A stretch of 64,000 nucleotides of DNA, taken from contig NC_134015.1 in assembly GCF_040712315.1 (NCBI RefSeq), positions 56,683,964 through 56,747,963 on the forward strand, read 5' to 3'. The notes under the pieces were generated by a model. The model did no database searches and was not told the origin of the DNA. It saw nothing but the letters and a program-made list of their open reading frames with translations. Every line of letters starts with the position of its first letter. Within the stretch, counting starts at the first letter, position 1. The position numbers and the translations under genes are program-made. This document shows, piece after piece, positions 37,801 to 49,560 of the stretch. Origin of the DNA: Castanea sativa (taxonomy: Eukaryota; Streptophyta; Magnoliopsida; Fagales; Fagaceae).

Positions 37801-39684
37801 CTCATGTATACCCAAAAGGAATTGTTTTTGGATATTGCATGTTTTTTCAAAGGAAAGAACAAAGATGACATAAGAGATATACTACAAAGTTTTGGTTACT
37901 ATCCAAACTACAATATTGATGTTCTTATAGACAAATCACTCATAACCATTGATAGAGAGAGAAGTTTGTTGATGCATGAATCTTTGTGGATGCATGATTT
38001 GCTACAAGAAATGGGTCAAGAAATTGTTCGTCGTGAATCCCCTGAAGAGCCTGGTCGTCGAAGTAGGTTATGGCTTTATGAGGATGTCCTTCATATATTA
38101 AGGAATAATACTGTAAGTTGTCCATTCTAGACCTAAACGTATATAATTATATATATTTTAACAATTTCTTCTAAAGATTTGTCAATTACTCTAATTTCAT
38201 TGTTCTTGGTTATTAGGGAACAGAGGTAGTTGAAGGCATAGTGCTAAACATGCCTATTGAAGCAAAGGAACACTTGAGTGCTCAAGCCTTCTCAAAGATG
38301 AAAAATTTGAGATTTCTTGAAATTGGTTATGTGCATCCTCCACAAGACCTCATTGGAGGTCCTATCCAACTTCCACAGGGCCTTAATTATCTTTCTAACG
38401 AGTTACGTGTAATTGATTGGCATGGATATCCTTTAAAATCCATGCCGACCAATTTCCAACCAAATAAACTTGTTGAACTAAGAATGCATTGCAGTGACAT
38501 CAAACAACTATGGAAAGGAATTATAGTAAGATTTTCACTTATACTGATTCGTATTTCCTGGTTTTTCATTAATGCTTGAGTTAGTCTAATTATTTATTGG
38601 TTTATGGTAGATTTTAAACGAGTTAAAACTCATTGACTTGAGTGACTCTCGAAACTTGATTGAGATCCCGGACCTAAGTGGAGCCCCAAATCTTAAGCAA
38701 TTAATTCTTCGACGTTGTACAAGACTATATAAGATTCATGCATCTATCGGAGATCTCAAACGGCTTATTCGATTGGATTTGAATGGTTGCAAACTTCTCG
38801 AAAGCCTTCCTCACAAGATCAGCTTGGAAGCTCTTGAATATTTCGACCTTGGCGGTTGTTCAAAATTGAAGAAGTTTCCAGAGATTGTGGAAAATATGTC
38901 ATGTTTGTCAAAACTTTGTTTGAGTGAGACTGCTATAAAAGATCCATCATTATTAGTGGAACGCTCAACGGGCCTTATAGACTTGGATTTAAGAGATTGC
39001 AAAAACCTTTCTAGTCTCCCTATTGCAATTTGTAGTTTGACGTCTCTAAAAACTCTTAATATATCTGACTGCTCAAAACTTGACAAATTGCCAGAGAACT
39101 TGGGAAATATTGAAGGCCTAGAGGAGCTAGATGGGAGTAGGACTGCTATAAAAGAGTTACCTTCGTCTATGGTTCTCTTAAAAAATCTCCAAAATCTCTC
39201 TCTCCGTGGATGTAATTTTCTATCATCTAAACCATCAAATGAACTCCTCAATTTTCCTTTATTGCAAAGAAGAAGTCTAGATTCCATGGGCATGTCAATG
39301 CTTGCTCTATCAGGCTTGTCCTCTTTGACCAATATGAATCTAAGTTATTGCAATCTACAGGCAGTCCCTGATGTTATTGGTTGTTTGTCCTCTTTAAAAA
39401 ATTTGAATCTGAAGGGAAATAATTTTGTTTCCCTTCCTGAAGATATCGTTCGACTATCTAAACTAGAAGATCTTTATTTGAGTGGTTGCACTAATCTACG
39501 ATCACTGCCACAGCTTCCATTAAGTGTTGAATATTTGGGGGCAGAAGGTTGTACCTCACTCGAAACATTACCCTTAAGACCAGAAGAAGATTTTCATCCA
39601 CATCTTTATCTTCTAAACTGCTTCAAATTAAATGACAATCAGGATTACAGTGGCATGTTCTTAACAATGCTGAGACATTACATT

Positions 39685-39734
<50 letters not shown>

Positions 39735-40499
39735 AATTCTAATATCTTGATTTGTGTGTTTCAGAGACCAGATTTAGGTCTCCAAAATATTCTTATACCT
39801 GGAAGTAGAATTCCGAAATGGTTTAGCCATCAGAGTGAGGGGGTTTCATTGAATCTGCAAGAGCCTCCAGGTTTTATAGGAATTGCTCTATGTGTTGTTT
39901 TTGTACTCTGCGAGCATCATCCACTCCAACATCCGGAAAGTTCAGAAAATCATCCAGTTACGCATTTTATTAGTTTTCTCTGTAATGTCAATGGATATAA
40001 AGTTCCAGATTTCTTAAGCTTTGGTTTTTCCGAGCAATCTTGCCAGATTGATTCAAATCACCTTTGGATAAAATATTTTTCTATGGAAGGGCTATGGGGC
40101 AAGATATTGAGTCAAGTCTATGCTAATGATCAATTGAGTCAGGTTGATGTTGGAATTGAAATTGAAGTTGAAGGTACAGGCTTGGAGGTGAGGAGATGCG
40201 GGGCCCGTTTGGTATATGAGCAAGACATTGAAGATCTCAAACAAAATATGGCTGGTTCCTGCAGCTGCAGCATCACTCCTTATGAGGATGATTTAGATGA
40301 TTCAGCAAAAGATACCATAATTAAGCGAAGTCATGATGACCATGATGGGGATGGGGATGGACCTAGTGGAGAAGTTACCTATAATGAGGTAGATGTACCA
40401 CACCCAAAGAGGATTCGGCTCCCTAATTTAATTGAAAGATTCATTCCACGTTTGGGAAATTGGATTGGGAATTCAAGCACAAAAGAACAAGGTGACTGA
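34819..40499 (+). CDS. TIR-NBS-LRR (TNL) disease-resistance protein, 1,251 aa
   Basis: Five exons: 34819-35333, 36993-38112, 38217-38525, 38611-39687 and 39765-40499. All introns are GT-AG and the frame is intact throughout. Exon 1 is a serine-rich leader plus TIR domain (YDVFLSFCSVDTCKNF; the NADase-type glutamate of CLIEL is kept). Exon 2 is NB-ARC: P-loop GMGGMGKTT (about residue 230), kinase-2 VLIVLDDVD, RNBS-B GSRIIVTSR, GLPLAL, CFFKGK and MHD at about 505. Exons 3-4 are LRRs (for example LIRLDLNGCKLLESLP). Exon 5 is the post-LRR C-JID-like domain (PGSRIPKWFSHQSEG) and an acidic-basic tail. Proteins of this family are cytoplasmic or nuclear immune receptors that sense pathogen effectors; the ligand is unknown. 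The start is the ATG of MSTLTASS; the upstream TTG has no standing. The SFRG motif is SFCS, and the MHD segment is doubled. It is the probable source-type paralogue of the pseudogene at 17.5-21.1 kb. Confidence 0.93.
34837..34881 (+). repeat. TCC/TCT codon run encoding poly-serine
   Basis: A trinucleotide pyrimidine run codes for about a dozen serines before the TIR domain. Such serine leaders are common in TNL proteins. The length may vary between alleles. Confidence 0.85.
35334..36992 (+). other. Long first intron of the TNL gene
   Basis: The 1,659-bp intron sits between the TIR and NB-ARC exons, the usual place for the first TNL intron. It is longer than is common. It contains poly-A tracts (35790-35810 and 36745-36759) and a dispersed-repeat end near 35925-35955. 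It starts GTAAC and ends TTTGCAG. No coding sequence was seen. Confidence 0.8.
39688..39764 (+). other. TNL last intron carrying a CT microsatellite
   Basis: Only 77 bases long, with its 5' half made of CT repeats directly after the donor (ag|gtctctct). The pseudogene has the same arrangement near 20005-20035, so the microsatellite predates the duplication. The donor is non-consensus beyond GT. Confidence 0.8.
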
Positions 40500-42309
40500 T
40501 TGCGAGGAAGAGAAATCCAGTGAAATTGGTAGCTTTGATGAATCTGCAAGGCTGATACACTATTTTTCTCTGATTTTCTTTGTAAGTCGCGTCGTCTTTC
40601 TTGCTATTCTCTAAACAGAACTTGTTTCTGGCTGTGTATATATTTTTTCTTTTTAATTCCTTGGCATTTCTTTTCTTAAATAGGCCCTGAGTTATTTTTT
40701 GTTGTTAATCCAGCAACAAAACTTACTTCATAGCTTGAAGGACTTGCATAAGGGTTTTGTTCTCAGGTATGTGTGTGGGATGTTAACTCTGTATATTTGG
40801 CGTGATAGTATTTATCATTTGAAGTTGCTCAGGGCCCAAATTTATCAGGGCCTTCTTAATAGGCATTGAGAATTAGTAATAAATATGATGATGACCCAAT
40901 GAGTACTGAATATACTTACATACCCAGTTCAAATGGCGTTTTATATACCTTTCAGTTTGCCATGCATGTGGCATTCTCTTCATTATTTCTAAGCCTAGCT
41001 GTGTTTTGAATTATCTCATTTTTTGTCAGCAGCCTTAACATTCTATAATATCTTTAACAACTTACATTTTTTTGGTAAAATTCTTCCATACAAATGGGAA
41101 CTATTTACTTAAGTTTCTACCTCTCTTATATGGTATACATTCCCTGTGTTTCTGCATTAAACTGTATTGGATGGTGGGTTTCTGCAGCTTTGTGACTAAT
41201 TGGTTTGACTATGTTTCTTAAGGATTCTTATGTATTAAGCTGCTGGACAATTATAATATTTAATCAAGGTAGATTGAGCAAGTGGACATTCTTGCCAATT
41301 AAATTATCTGATATTCATGCTGTCAGACTCAAAAATGCTTGTGGCTCAACATACCCTTAATGGAAGGACACTTGTGGTTTGAGTTGCTACCCCAAAGGCA
41401 AGTTTGGTTCCTATCTTATAAGAATTCTTTCTTTTCATGGATTACCCTCTTTATGGTATCTCCTATATTGTTCCAAATCTTTGGTTATGATTTTTCTGTT
41501 TCCATTGTCTTGTTATAAAATTTTATGCAAAAAAGAAAAAAAAAAAGAACCTGAATACACCATTGTCTTGAAAATTATGTTGCTTGGTGCTTGTGACCAA
41601 GTGTTAAGACTAATATCTATGTGGATGAAGTGTTGCCTAATGTCTTCACTTTCAGTATGTTGATCATATAGTGTAACTTGTAAGGAGCTCTTACATGTCT
41701 TTCAAATATAGTTATTTTGGCAAAACAACCTGAATACACCCTGTTAACTTATAAATTCACCCTCCATGCTCTTGAAGTTTACTCATTGCTATCAATCATG
41801 ACCAATTTGTTACAAATATCAATTAAGTTGCCTCTTACCAGAGAACTTTCTTTAATTGTTTTTTAATATTACTATATACTATGTCCATGACAGTGAGTTT
41901 ATTCAAAAGAGAGTATAAAACATATAATGCTAAAGAAAAGCTAGCCATGAGTGTTCCCCCATTAAGAATACAATAATAAACACAACTTATAAAGAAAAAA
42001 GCAGCACAAAATACCAAAATAGTACCACGACCTATGAAGGCATATAATCCCCATGAAGCATCTTAGCAGTAAGTGCACTGCTCTTGGCCAGAAAATCCAC
42101 CTGCCCTTTACAATAGATTGGACAAATTATGTCCACACTGGCCTGCTTGAAATGTGAATCCATTAAGCCCAAGAGTATAAGCTCAGTATGTTTCTATGCT
42201 GAAACTCTGTACTAAGTGATGATCATATTCATTGAAATGTTTCTTTGTCTCATAGGAAACTGGGTTATCACAATATAATTTGTAAGGTTTTATGGCAGAC
42301 ATTCCCTGG
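40500..42309. other. TNL 3' flank and intergenic DNA
   Basis: The first about 180 bases are similar to the flank of the TNL pseudogene (gcgaggaagagaaatcc, tggtagctttgatga), so they are likely 3' UTR. Beyond about 40690 no gene is supported. Confidence 0.55.
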
Positions 42310-42490
42310 GAGTTTCAAGAAAAAACTCCAATTCTCACTTGATAGCCTTTACTGACATCTACACGTTCTCTATAGCAGATCTCCTGTGTCTATTCAAAGC
42401 TCAGCGTACAAATGGCTATTTTTCCCGTGGGAGTATCAAGAAAACTCCAATTTTCACTTGATAGTCTTTACTGACATCTACATGTTCTCT
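42310..42490. repeat. Tandem duplication, period about 117 bp
   Basis: The unit with gggag(t)ttcaagaaaa, actccaattctcacttgatag, ctttactgacatctaca and gttctct occurs twice (about 42310-42375 and 42427-42492). The second copy continues with cctgtgactatt, where a LINE is inserted, and resumes at 43095. Confidence 0.8.
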
Positions 42491-42513
42491 TTGGGAGAAA
42501 TCCTGTGACTATT

Positions 42514-43094
42514 TTTTTTTTTTTGATAAATAACTTAAGAATTTTATTAAAAATTGAAAGATTGCCAAACCAAGTACATTGGGGATGTACTATGGGGGCA
42601 CAAATCAGGAAACAAAAGAACAACGGTCAAGAAAAAAAGAAAAGGAAGAACAAGAAAAATGAGTAAAAACCACACTCCATTCAAAGAGAGTGTAAGAAAA
42701 AAGACTTAATCTCCAGCAAAGAACGTTCGCAACCTTCAAAGCTTTTAGCATTCATTTCATGCCAAATGCACCAAATCAAGCAATGCGGCACTAATCTCCA
42801 AACATCAATGTGACGATGTCGCGCAAACTTTCCTTGCCAAGCCTCAAACAACTCAAGAACAGTATGAGGCATAACCCATTGAATACCAAACAAGCAGAAA
42901 ACCAAGGACCACAACTCCCAAGCTATGGAGCAATGAAGTAGAAGATAATCCACCGACTCCCCACACCTCTTACACATATAGCACCAGTCAAGCACTATAT
43001 TCTTCTTTTACGAAGGTTGTCTATTGTTAAGATCTTACCTAAGGAGGCAGACCAAGAAAAGAAAGCCACCCTTGGAGGAACCTTCGATTGCCAC
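42514..43094 (-). mobile_element. 5'-truncated LINE, zf-RVT end of ORF2
   Basis: The T run at 42514-42523 is the poly-A tail on the minus strand. The coding part (42995 down to 42681) reads LDWCYMCKRCGESVDYLL, LHCSIAWELW, CIWHEMNAKSFEGCERS. This is the zinc-binding end of a plant LINE reverse transcriptase, of the same subfamily as the copy at 23.1 kb. The reading frame is open over 104 codons, suggesting a fairly young insertion. Perfect twelve-base target duplications, cctgtgactatt, lie at 42502-42513 and 43095-43106. Confidence 0.88.
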
Positions 43095-43429
43095 CCTGTG
43101 ACTATTCAAAGCTCAGAGTATAGATGGCTATTTTTCCATTCTAAAACTCAGTCTTGTGGAGGATTATTTTCACACGAGGTCTATTTGATGAAGAATTCCA
43201 TGCATATATTTCCACAAAACATTTCCTTTTCAGGTTTAATAAGTACCTACACTAATTATCGTAATGATCAGTCCCATGTCATATAATTCGATAATATCTT
43301 TTTAAGTTTCTTGATTTTATATTGCCCTACATTGAACTGCATTCTCACTTTTTTATTTTTTTTTATTTTTTTATTTTACATTGAAATGTAGAAATTTGAA
43401 GTTGCTTGCAATGAGGAAGGCTTTTACTT

Positions 43430-43990
43430 TCTAAATTTTCTAACCCCCCATTCAACCAACCTTATTCCAATTTGTTTCAGGATAGTCTCTTAGGCATCTC
43501 TTCATAACTTCCCTCCCTAATCTTTTTGACAAACTGCATTTGAAAAATAAATGGTCTGGACTTCCTATGCTTCTGCAGAAAGCACACAGATTATCACCTT
43601 GTTCTCCCACTATAAGCTTTTATCCCAAGTATGTAATTTGTTTTTCTTAGCAAGCCAAGTGATGAAGCATGTCTAGGAATGGTGGTACAAAACCAGATTA
43701 GCTTCCACCAATCAACCTCAGACAACCTCAATTGAAATTTGATTCTAGGTTTCTTAGCTGGCATAAATGCCCCCCTTGGCAGGAATCCAAATGGGTCTTT
43801 CTATGTCTCCAATGTCCACCAGAGGAAGCTTTCTTTGTATAGAAACCAGAGAATTAGACCTAAGTGGCTTCCAGACATAGCTTTTTTCCTTCAATAGACT
43901 TGAAACTTTTGCCTTAAGACTACTTTCAACATCATATACCTGCAACCATACCCACAAGATAATATTTTTTTCCATCCTCCACAGTAGATC
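43430..43990 (-). mobile_element. Degenerate LINE fragment, zf-RVT region
   Basis: On the minus strand broken frames read LCAFCRSIGSPDHLFF, KCSLSKRLGREVMKRC, a different zf-RVT subfamily from the 42.5-kb copy. Frame breaks and stops are frequent. Related pieces occur at 24.4-25.8 kb. Ends are not defined. Confidence 0.6.
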
Positions 43991-46338
43991 ATATAAACTG
44001 TCTTGTTAACTCTTTAAGGTAGAGGAGTTTCCTCGATCCCCAAGAGAATTTTTGAGGGAGTTTATAATCCAAAAGGATAGATCTCAGGAGATTTTTCTCT
44101 TGTCCAAGCCACCCCAATTGAGCCAGTTTGAGCAAAAACATTCCATGTATGCGTCATCATTTTGCCTTGTTATAGTCTGCAACTCTCCTGCACCCCAAAC
44201 CTCCATCACTCTTTGTCGGTATATTGAATTCCAAGCTACTTACTTCATGAGTTATCACTTCAACTCCATAGAATCTGCTAAATTGCTGCTTTATCAGCAT
44301 AATGACTTTTTTAGGCAGTAAGAAGATGTTAGATCACTTAGATCAGTATATTTATTGTTTATAAAGCACTAAGTATAGCAATTGCAGCCTCCCAGCAAAG
44401 GAAAGTTTCTTAGCTCCTCAGAAATTGATTTTTGCATCTCAGATGTAGTTTTCATTGTTTGATTTCATATATTTGTCATTTTATTTAACAAGAAGAGTGA
44501 TTCTAGCTGAGTCAATATGCATGCATTTGAATTTAGAACAATCTAAACATGATGTTGTAATTACATTTAAGTGCATTTCTAGAACCACTTTTGTCTAATT
44601 AGTGTTTTTTTTGGTTTCTAATAGGGAGGACTGAACACTGATGACATAGCAGTTATTGGTGTTGTTGGACTGTGATTGGATTGATAGGACACAAGGATAG
44701 CATTTTCATCGATTATGAACTTTAATCCCGGTAATCTTACAAGTATACTTTTAATATGTTGGATATGAACGAATTAAATGTCTAATTTTTTTTTTTCCAT
44801 AATTGAAAATAAGATAAATATACTGTAATCTAGGAAGTATAGACATGGATACGAATATTGGTATGTGTACGACACAGAGACAGCAATATTTGAAAAATTA
44901 GGACACGACATGGAGGTTTTGAATTACCCTAAAAAAATCAAATCCCATGAAGTTTGTACTCAAAACCTTCATAGAGCTTGAAATAATTAGGCTATTAATG
45001 AATAAATCAGACTCAGCTAAAAAAGAACCCATATATTTCTATAATTCTAAATCTTTTATTTCCTAGAAGATTCCGGGAAAATGGAGAGGCCTTGCAAAGT
45101 GATTGATTATGTAGAAAAAATGAATACTTGAGACGTGAAAGCCGGAGCATCTGTTTCACTTTTTTTCTCTATTCTACTTTTAACTTTTTGAAAAAACATG
45201 TAACATTAATCATGTTAACTTTTGATTTTTGATTGAGCTTGTCAGCTGCACATTATATGAGGACTTTTGTTGCTGTTCATTGCTTTCCTCCAAAACGTGG
45301 TTGGAGTTAATTTTTGTCCATTTTTTCCCTTAATATAATATGTTTGGATTACAACACACTCACCCTATTGCAATGATCAGGTTAAAGGTTTCCTTAATTA
45401 CAATTAAAATTTTCCCCAAAGATATGATTGCTCTTGCATCTTTAAACTCTATCCAAGAATCTATTTAATCCTTTTCTTAAATATTCTGTTTCCTCACCTT
45501 TGAGCTGAACAATTTTTCATCTAATTGGCATTAGGTATAATACCAACTGATAATCATTTAAACAAAAATTAGGGACTTCAAATCAAGTAAATTATTTTTC
45601 TATAAAAATATATACTTTTGATCCATAAAATTTAGCTCATGCTATATACTTATAAGTTCTTACATAGTATGCACATGCACATAATTTTATTATAGATTTC
45701 TCTACATGCTGTGTTAGTTTCTTGTACTTGGGCACTAGTCCGGTTTGGTAAAATTCCTCAAAACCAGTAAAAATCAGTCAAAAAACTAAGGTCAATTGGG
45801 AACCGAGCACAAACCGATTCTTTGACCGTACCAAATTTTAAAACCGTGGCTATTTCATTGACAATTATGTCACATTCTTAGTGTAATATTGATAGGTTTT
45901 TGATAAAATTGGTTGTTTCTTATGTTATTAAATTTTTTTTTTAATTTTTTTTATTTAATATAAGTGATGAATTTTTTTATATGTGCTTTGTCTTTATAGA
46001 TAACTTAATTTAGAAATTTTAATATGCTATATCAAGTATTAACTATACTTTGAACTTCAGATCTCTTATTGGACGATAAAAGACTTTATTAATTGAGTTA
46101 ACTAGAACTCACTTGTATCAATTACTAGTCTCATCCACCATTTTCATTTTTCACTTAACTAAAAAAAAAAAAATCATCAAATTTTTTACCCATCATGCAA
46201 GTGTACGACTGGTTATTACAAATTCATTGGTCCAAAAATTGAGTCACTTTATTATAAATTAGTCGACCTGAAATTTTTGTGATTAAGGCTTGGTTGTTGT
46301 TGTATGGTTTAAGAAAACAGTAATGTTATCTATGACAG
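43991..46338. other. Intergenic, with one MITE-like repeat
   Basis: Nothing coding is supported. A MITE-like inverted pair lies at 45736-45850. Confidence 0.6.
45736..45850. mobile_element. MITE-like repeat related to the 18.1-kb element
   Basis: The left part (agtccggtttggtaaaatt) and right part (ccaaattttaaaaccgtgg) form an imperfect inverted repeat. The right end resembles the ggttttaaaa/ccgg(t)t ends of the MULE-type MITE at 18089-18246. No target duplication was identified. Confidence 0.4.
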
Positions 46339-47090
46339 GTTGGAAGTGATGCCGGAGGTTGGAGTTCAACTCACAGCAAGTCAAGGAATGAGGACTCTGC
46401 TGAAACAATAGCCTTCCTGTTTGGTGATATGGGAACTGCAATACCATACAATACGTTTTTCCGTACACAAGAAGAAAGCATAGCGACGATGAAGTGGATA
46501 CTCCGTGATATTGAGGCTTTGGGTGACAAGCCAGCTTTTAATATCACATGTTGGGGACATCAGCTATGCAAGAGGATATTCATGGTTTTGGGATCATTTT
46601 TTTTTTACTCAGATTGAACATGTTGCATCTAAAGTAGCACACCATGTGTGAATTGGTAATCACGAGTATGACTGGCCTTCACAGCCTTGGAGACCAGAGT
46701 GGTCTGGGAATTTATGGGAAGGATGGGGGTGGTGAATGCTGCTTACCCTTCAGCTTTAGGAGAAATTATAAGGTCTTCATGGTGGACAAATGACGTAGTT
46801 TATCATTTCATTAAAAGACTTCCACCTATTTAAAATTGTTGAGTTAAAATTTTATTTTAAACAAAAACTAATTACTGACTTAGCAATTTTAAATAAGTGA
46901 GAGTCTTTTAATGAAATGATGAACGAGTGACGTGGTGGTTCTGGATAATTTCTCCAGCTATAGGTTCAGAATGCCTGGAAACTCTCTAGAGCCAACTAGA
47001 ACTTGAGCACCGGACACTAGGAACCTTTACTACTCCTTTGATATAGGGGCAGTACATTTTGTATACGCGTCAACTGAGACCAATTTGCTT
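46339..47090 (+). pseudogene. Purple acid phosphatase pseudogene, second-exon part (PAP2/PAP9-type)
   Basis: It starts at an acceptor (atgacag|gttgga). The translation runs [13 protein letters not shown], then [11 protein letters not shown], then [19 protein letters not shown]. After a +1 shift it reads [18 protein letters not shown] and IGNHEYDWP. Then comes GGECCLPFS, and, after a MITE, FRMPGNSLEPTRT, a stop, APDTRNLYYSFD and GAVHFVYASTETN. This is the metallophosphoesterase core of the PAP2/PAP9 group, secreted or membrane-linked metal-dependent phosphatases. Metal motifs GDMG, GDISY and GNHE are visible. The later GHxH part is missing. A frameshift, a stop before IGNHE, a second stop, a 195-bp MITE and truncation make it dead. 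The matching first exon lies downstream at 56742-57420. Confidence 0.88.
46760..46954. mobile_element. MITE, 195 bp, with 9-bp target duplication
   Basis: It starts gagaaattata and ends ataatttctc. The inverted similarity continues inward (acgtagtttatcatttcatt versus aatgaaatgatgaacgagtgacg). It is flanked by cagctttag (46751-46759) and cagctatag (46955-46963), nine bases with one mismatch, consistent with the Mutator superfamily. It splits the phosphatase homology precisely between FSFR and FRMPG. Confidence 0.8.
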
Positions 47091-47139
47091 TATTTGATAC
47101 TTGTATTTCGAAACATCTTTCGTAATAAAGGCGGCAATG

Positions 47140-49560
47140 CTGCTACAGTGCTTTCTTACTGTGTTCAGCGTATTGATACTGTGCTTCAACCCTTTTGTTT
47201 ATTGAATGGGTATTGTAGCTACGGTGCCTAAAGTGTTTTTTATTTTATTTTATTTTTTTCAGTAATCAGTTTGTGTTTTTTTTTTTCCTTTTAAATATTG
47301 ATGTAAGCTGACATTTATATTATTATACAGATATAACAAATTTTACAATATTTTTAAAATTATTGACGTGTCAATTTCTTACAAGTCAAAATAAAATAAT
47401 AAAATAAGATATGAGATTGGGTTTTTTTTTTTTTTTTTCCTTCAGTAATCGGTTTGTGTTTTTTTTTTCTTTTAAATATTGATGTAAGCTGAAATTTATA
47501 TTGTTATACTGACACAATAAATTTCACAATATTTTCACAATTATTGACGTGCCAATTTCTTACAAGTCGAAATAAAATAATAAGATATGAAACTGTAGTC
47601 AACCACAACTGAAAATAAATATTTTAAAAAATGTTACAATACTTATTGTTATCACAATACACTATAACACTGTAGCTACAATAGTGTTTTGGTTTAATTT
47701 TCACAATTACTGACGTGTCAATTTTTTACAAGTTGAAACAAAATAATAAAATAAAAATCAGTGTCCATTCGAAGCTTTTTCATATTTGCTTATTTACTTT
47801 TTCTTTTTGTCTCAATTTAAAAAATAAAATAAGTGTAAGTTTGTTGTCACATCTTTAATATAAAAATTATATTTTTTTTTAATCTTATATTTAGCAAAAA
47901 GCTTTGGGCTTGTTTTGTGTTATTTAAACAATAGTTTTCGTTGTTTAAATAATAGTACACTTATTTTTACAATATTTTTTCACCCACACATTTTTACAAT
48001 ACTTAAATAATGTTACTAAAAATCTCTTACGAAATAGATCTTTTATTGCCAAATGGACATTCAATAATGTGATGATACACAATAAATTTCACAATTGAAA
48101 ATAAATATTTTTTTAAAAAATGCTACAACACTTATTGTAATTACAATACACTGTAGCACTGTAGCTACAACAGTGCTTTGGTTTAGTTAGTCACTTTTTT
48201 TTTTTTTTTCAATAATCAATTTGTGTTTTTTTTTCCTTTTAAATATTGATGTAAGTTGACATTTATATTGTTATACTGACACAACAAATTTCATAATATT
48301 TATCACAATTATTGACGTGTCAATTTCTTACAAGTTGAAATAAAATAATAAAAGATGAGACTATAGCCAACTACAACTGAAAAGAAATGTTTAAAAAAAA
48401 TGTTACAACACTTATTGTTATCACAATATTTTCACAATTTTTGAGATATGAGTTTCTTATAGATAAAAAAAAAAAAAAAAATTTGCTAAGTCCACAACAT
48501 TTTAACATTAATTTCTACAGTGCCTAAAGTTTTTTTTTCCTAGTAATCGATTTGTGTTTTTTCTTTCTTTTAAATATTTATATAAACTAGCATATATATT
48601 GTTATACTGACACAACAAATTTTACAATATTTTTACAATTATTGAGGTATCAATTTCTTACAAGTTGAAAAAAAAAATGATACTGTGACCAACCACAATT
48701 GAAAATAAATGTTTTGAGAAAATGTTACAACACTTATTGTTATCACAATATTTTCATAATTGTTGAGATTTCAGCTTCTTATATATCAAATAAAAAATTG
48801 CTAAATCCACAACATTTTAACATTAATTTCACAACAAATTATAGGTAAGCTATTATTGATGGATAACACTAAAGCTACAGTGCTTTTGGTTTATTCAACT
48901 AGTACTATAGCTACAGTGCCTAAAGTTTTTTATTTAAAATTTTTTTCCCAGTAATTGGTTGGTGTTTTTTTTTCTTTGAAATATTTATGTAAGCTGGCAT
49001 ATATATTGTTATACTAACACAAAAAATTTCACAATATTTTCACAATTATTGATGTGTCAATTTCTTACAAATCAAAATAAAATAATAAAATATGAGACTG
49101 TGACTAACCACAACTTAAAATGAATGTTTTGAGAAAATGTTACAACACTTATTATTATCATAATTGTTGAGATCTCAGTTTCTTATAGATCAAATAAAAA
49201 AAAAATGCTAAATCCACAACATTTTAACATTAATGTCTACCGTGCCTAAAACTTTTTTTTTCCCAGTAATCAGTTTGTGTTTTTTTTTTTCTTTTAAATA
49301 TTTATGTAAGCTGGCATATATATTCTTATACAGATACAACAAATTTCACAATATTTTTACAAATATTGAATTATCAATTTCTTACAAGTCGAAATAAAAT
49401 AATAAAATATGAAACTGTGACCAACCACAACTAAAAATAAATGTTTTGAGAATAACAATGATAATGTTATAAGTTTAAAACCAATAATAACTTGTTATTT
49501 AGAATTCGTTCTAAAACTGTTATGAATGTAGCATTTCTCTTAAATAAAATAATAAATATA
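47140..49560. repeat. Diverged tandem array, units about 180-770 bp apart
   Basis: The anchor (c/t)agtaatc(a/g)(g/a)tttgtg followed by a T run and ttttaaatatt(g/t)atgtaa recurs at about 47261, 47443, 48210, 48541, 48950 and 49266. Each copy continues with ttatactgacacaa, ttcacaatattttcacaatt, attgacgtgtcaatttctta and caagt(t/c)gaaat. Many copies add gtagctacagtg and ccacaacattttaacatt. Copies differ by substitutions and indels, so the array is old. No coding potential was seen. Confidence 0.8.

Noticed and set aside
38811..39332. 173-codon minus-strand frame
   Set aside because: It is antisense to the LRR exon of the TNL gene. LRR codon periodicity often opens the reverse frame.
47140..49560. 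CRISPR-like array
   Set aside because: The repeats are hundreds of bases long, diverged and AT-rich in plant nuclear DNA. They are not short identical repeats with unique spacers.
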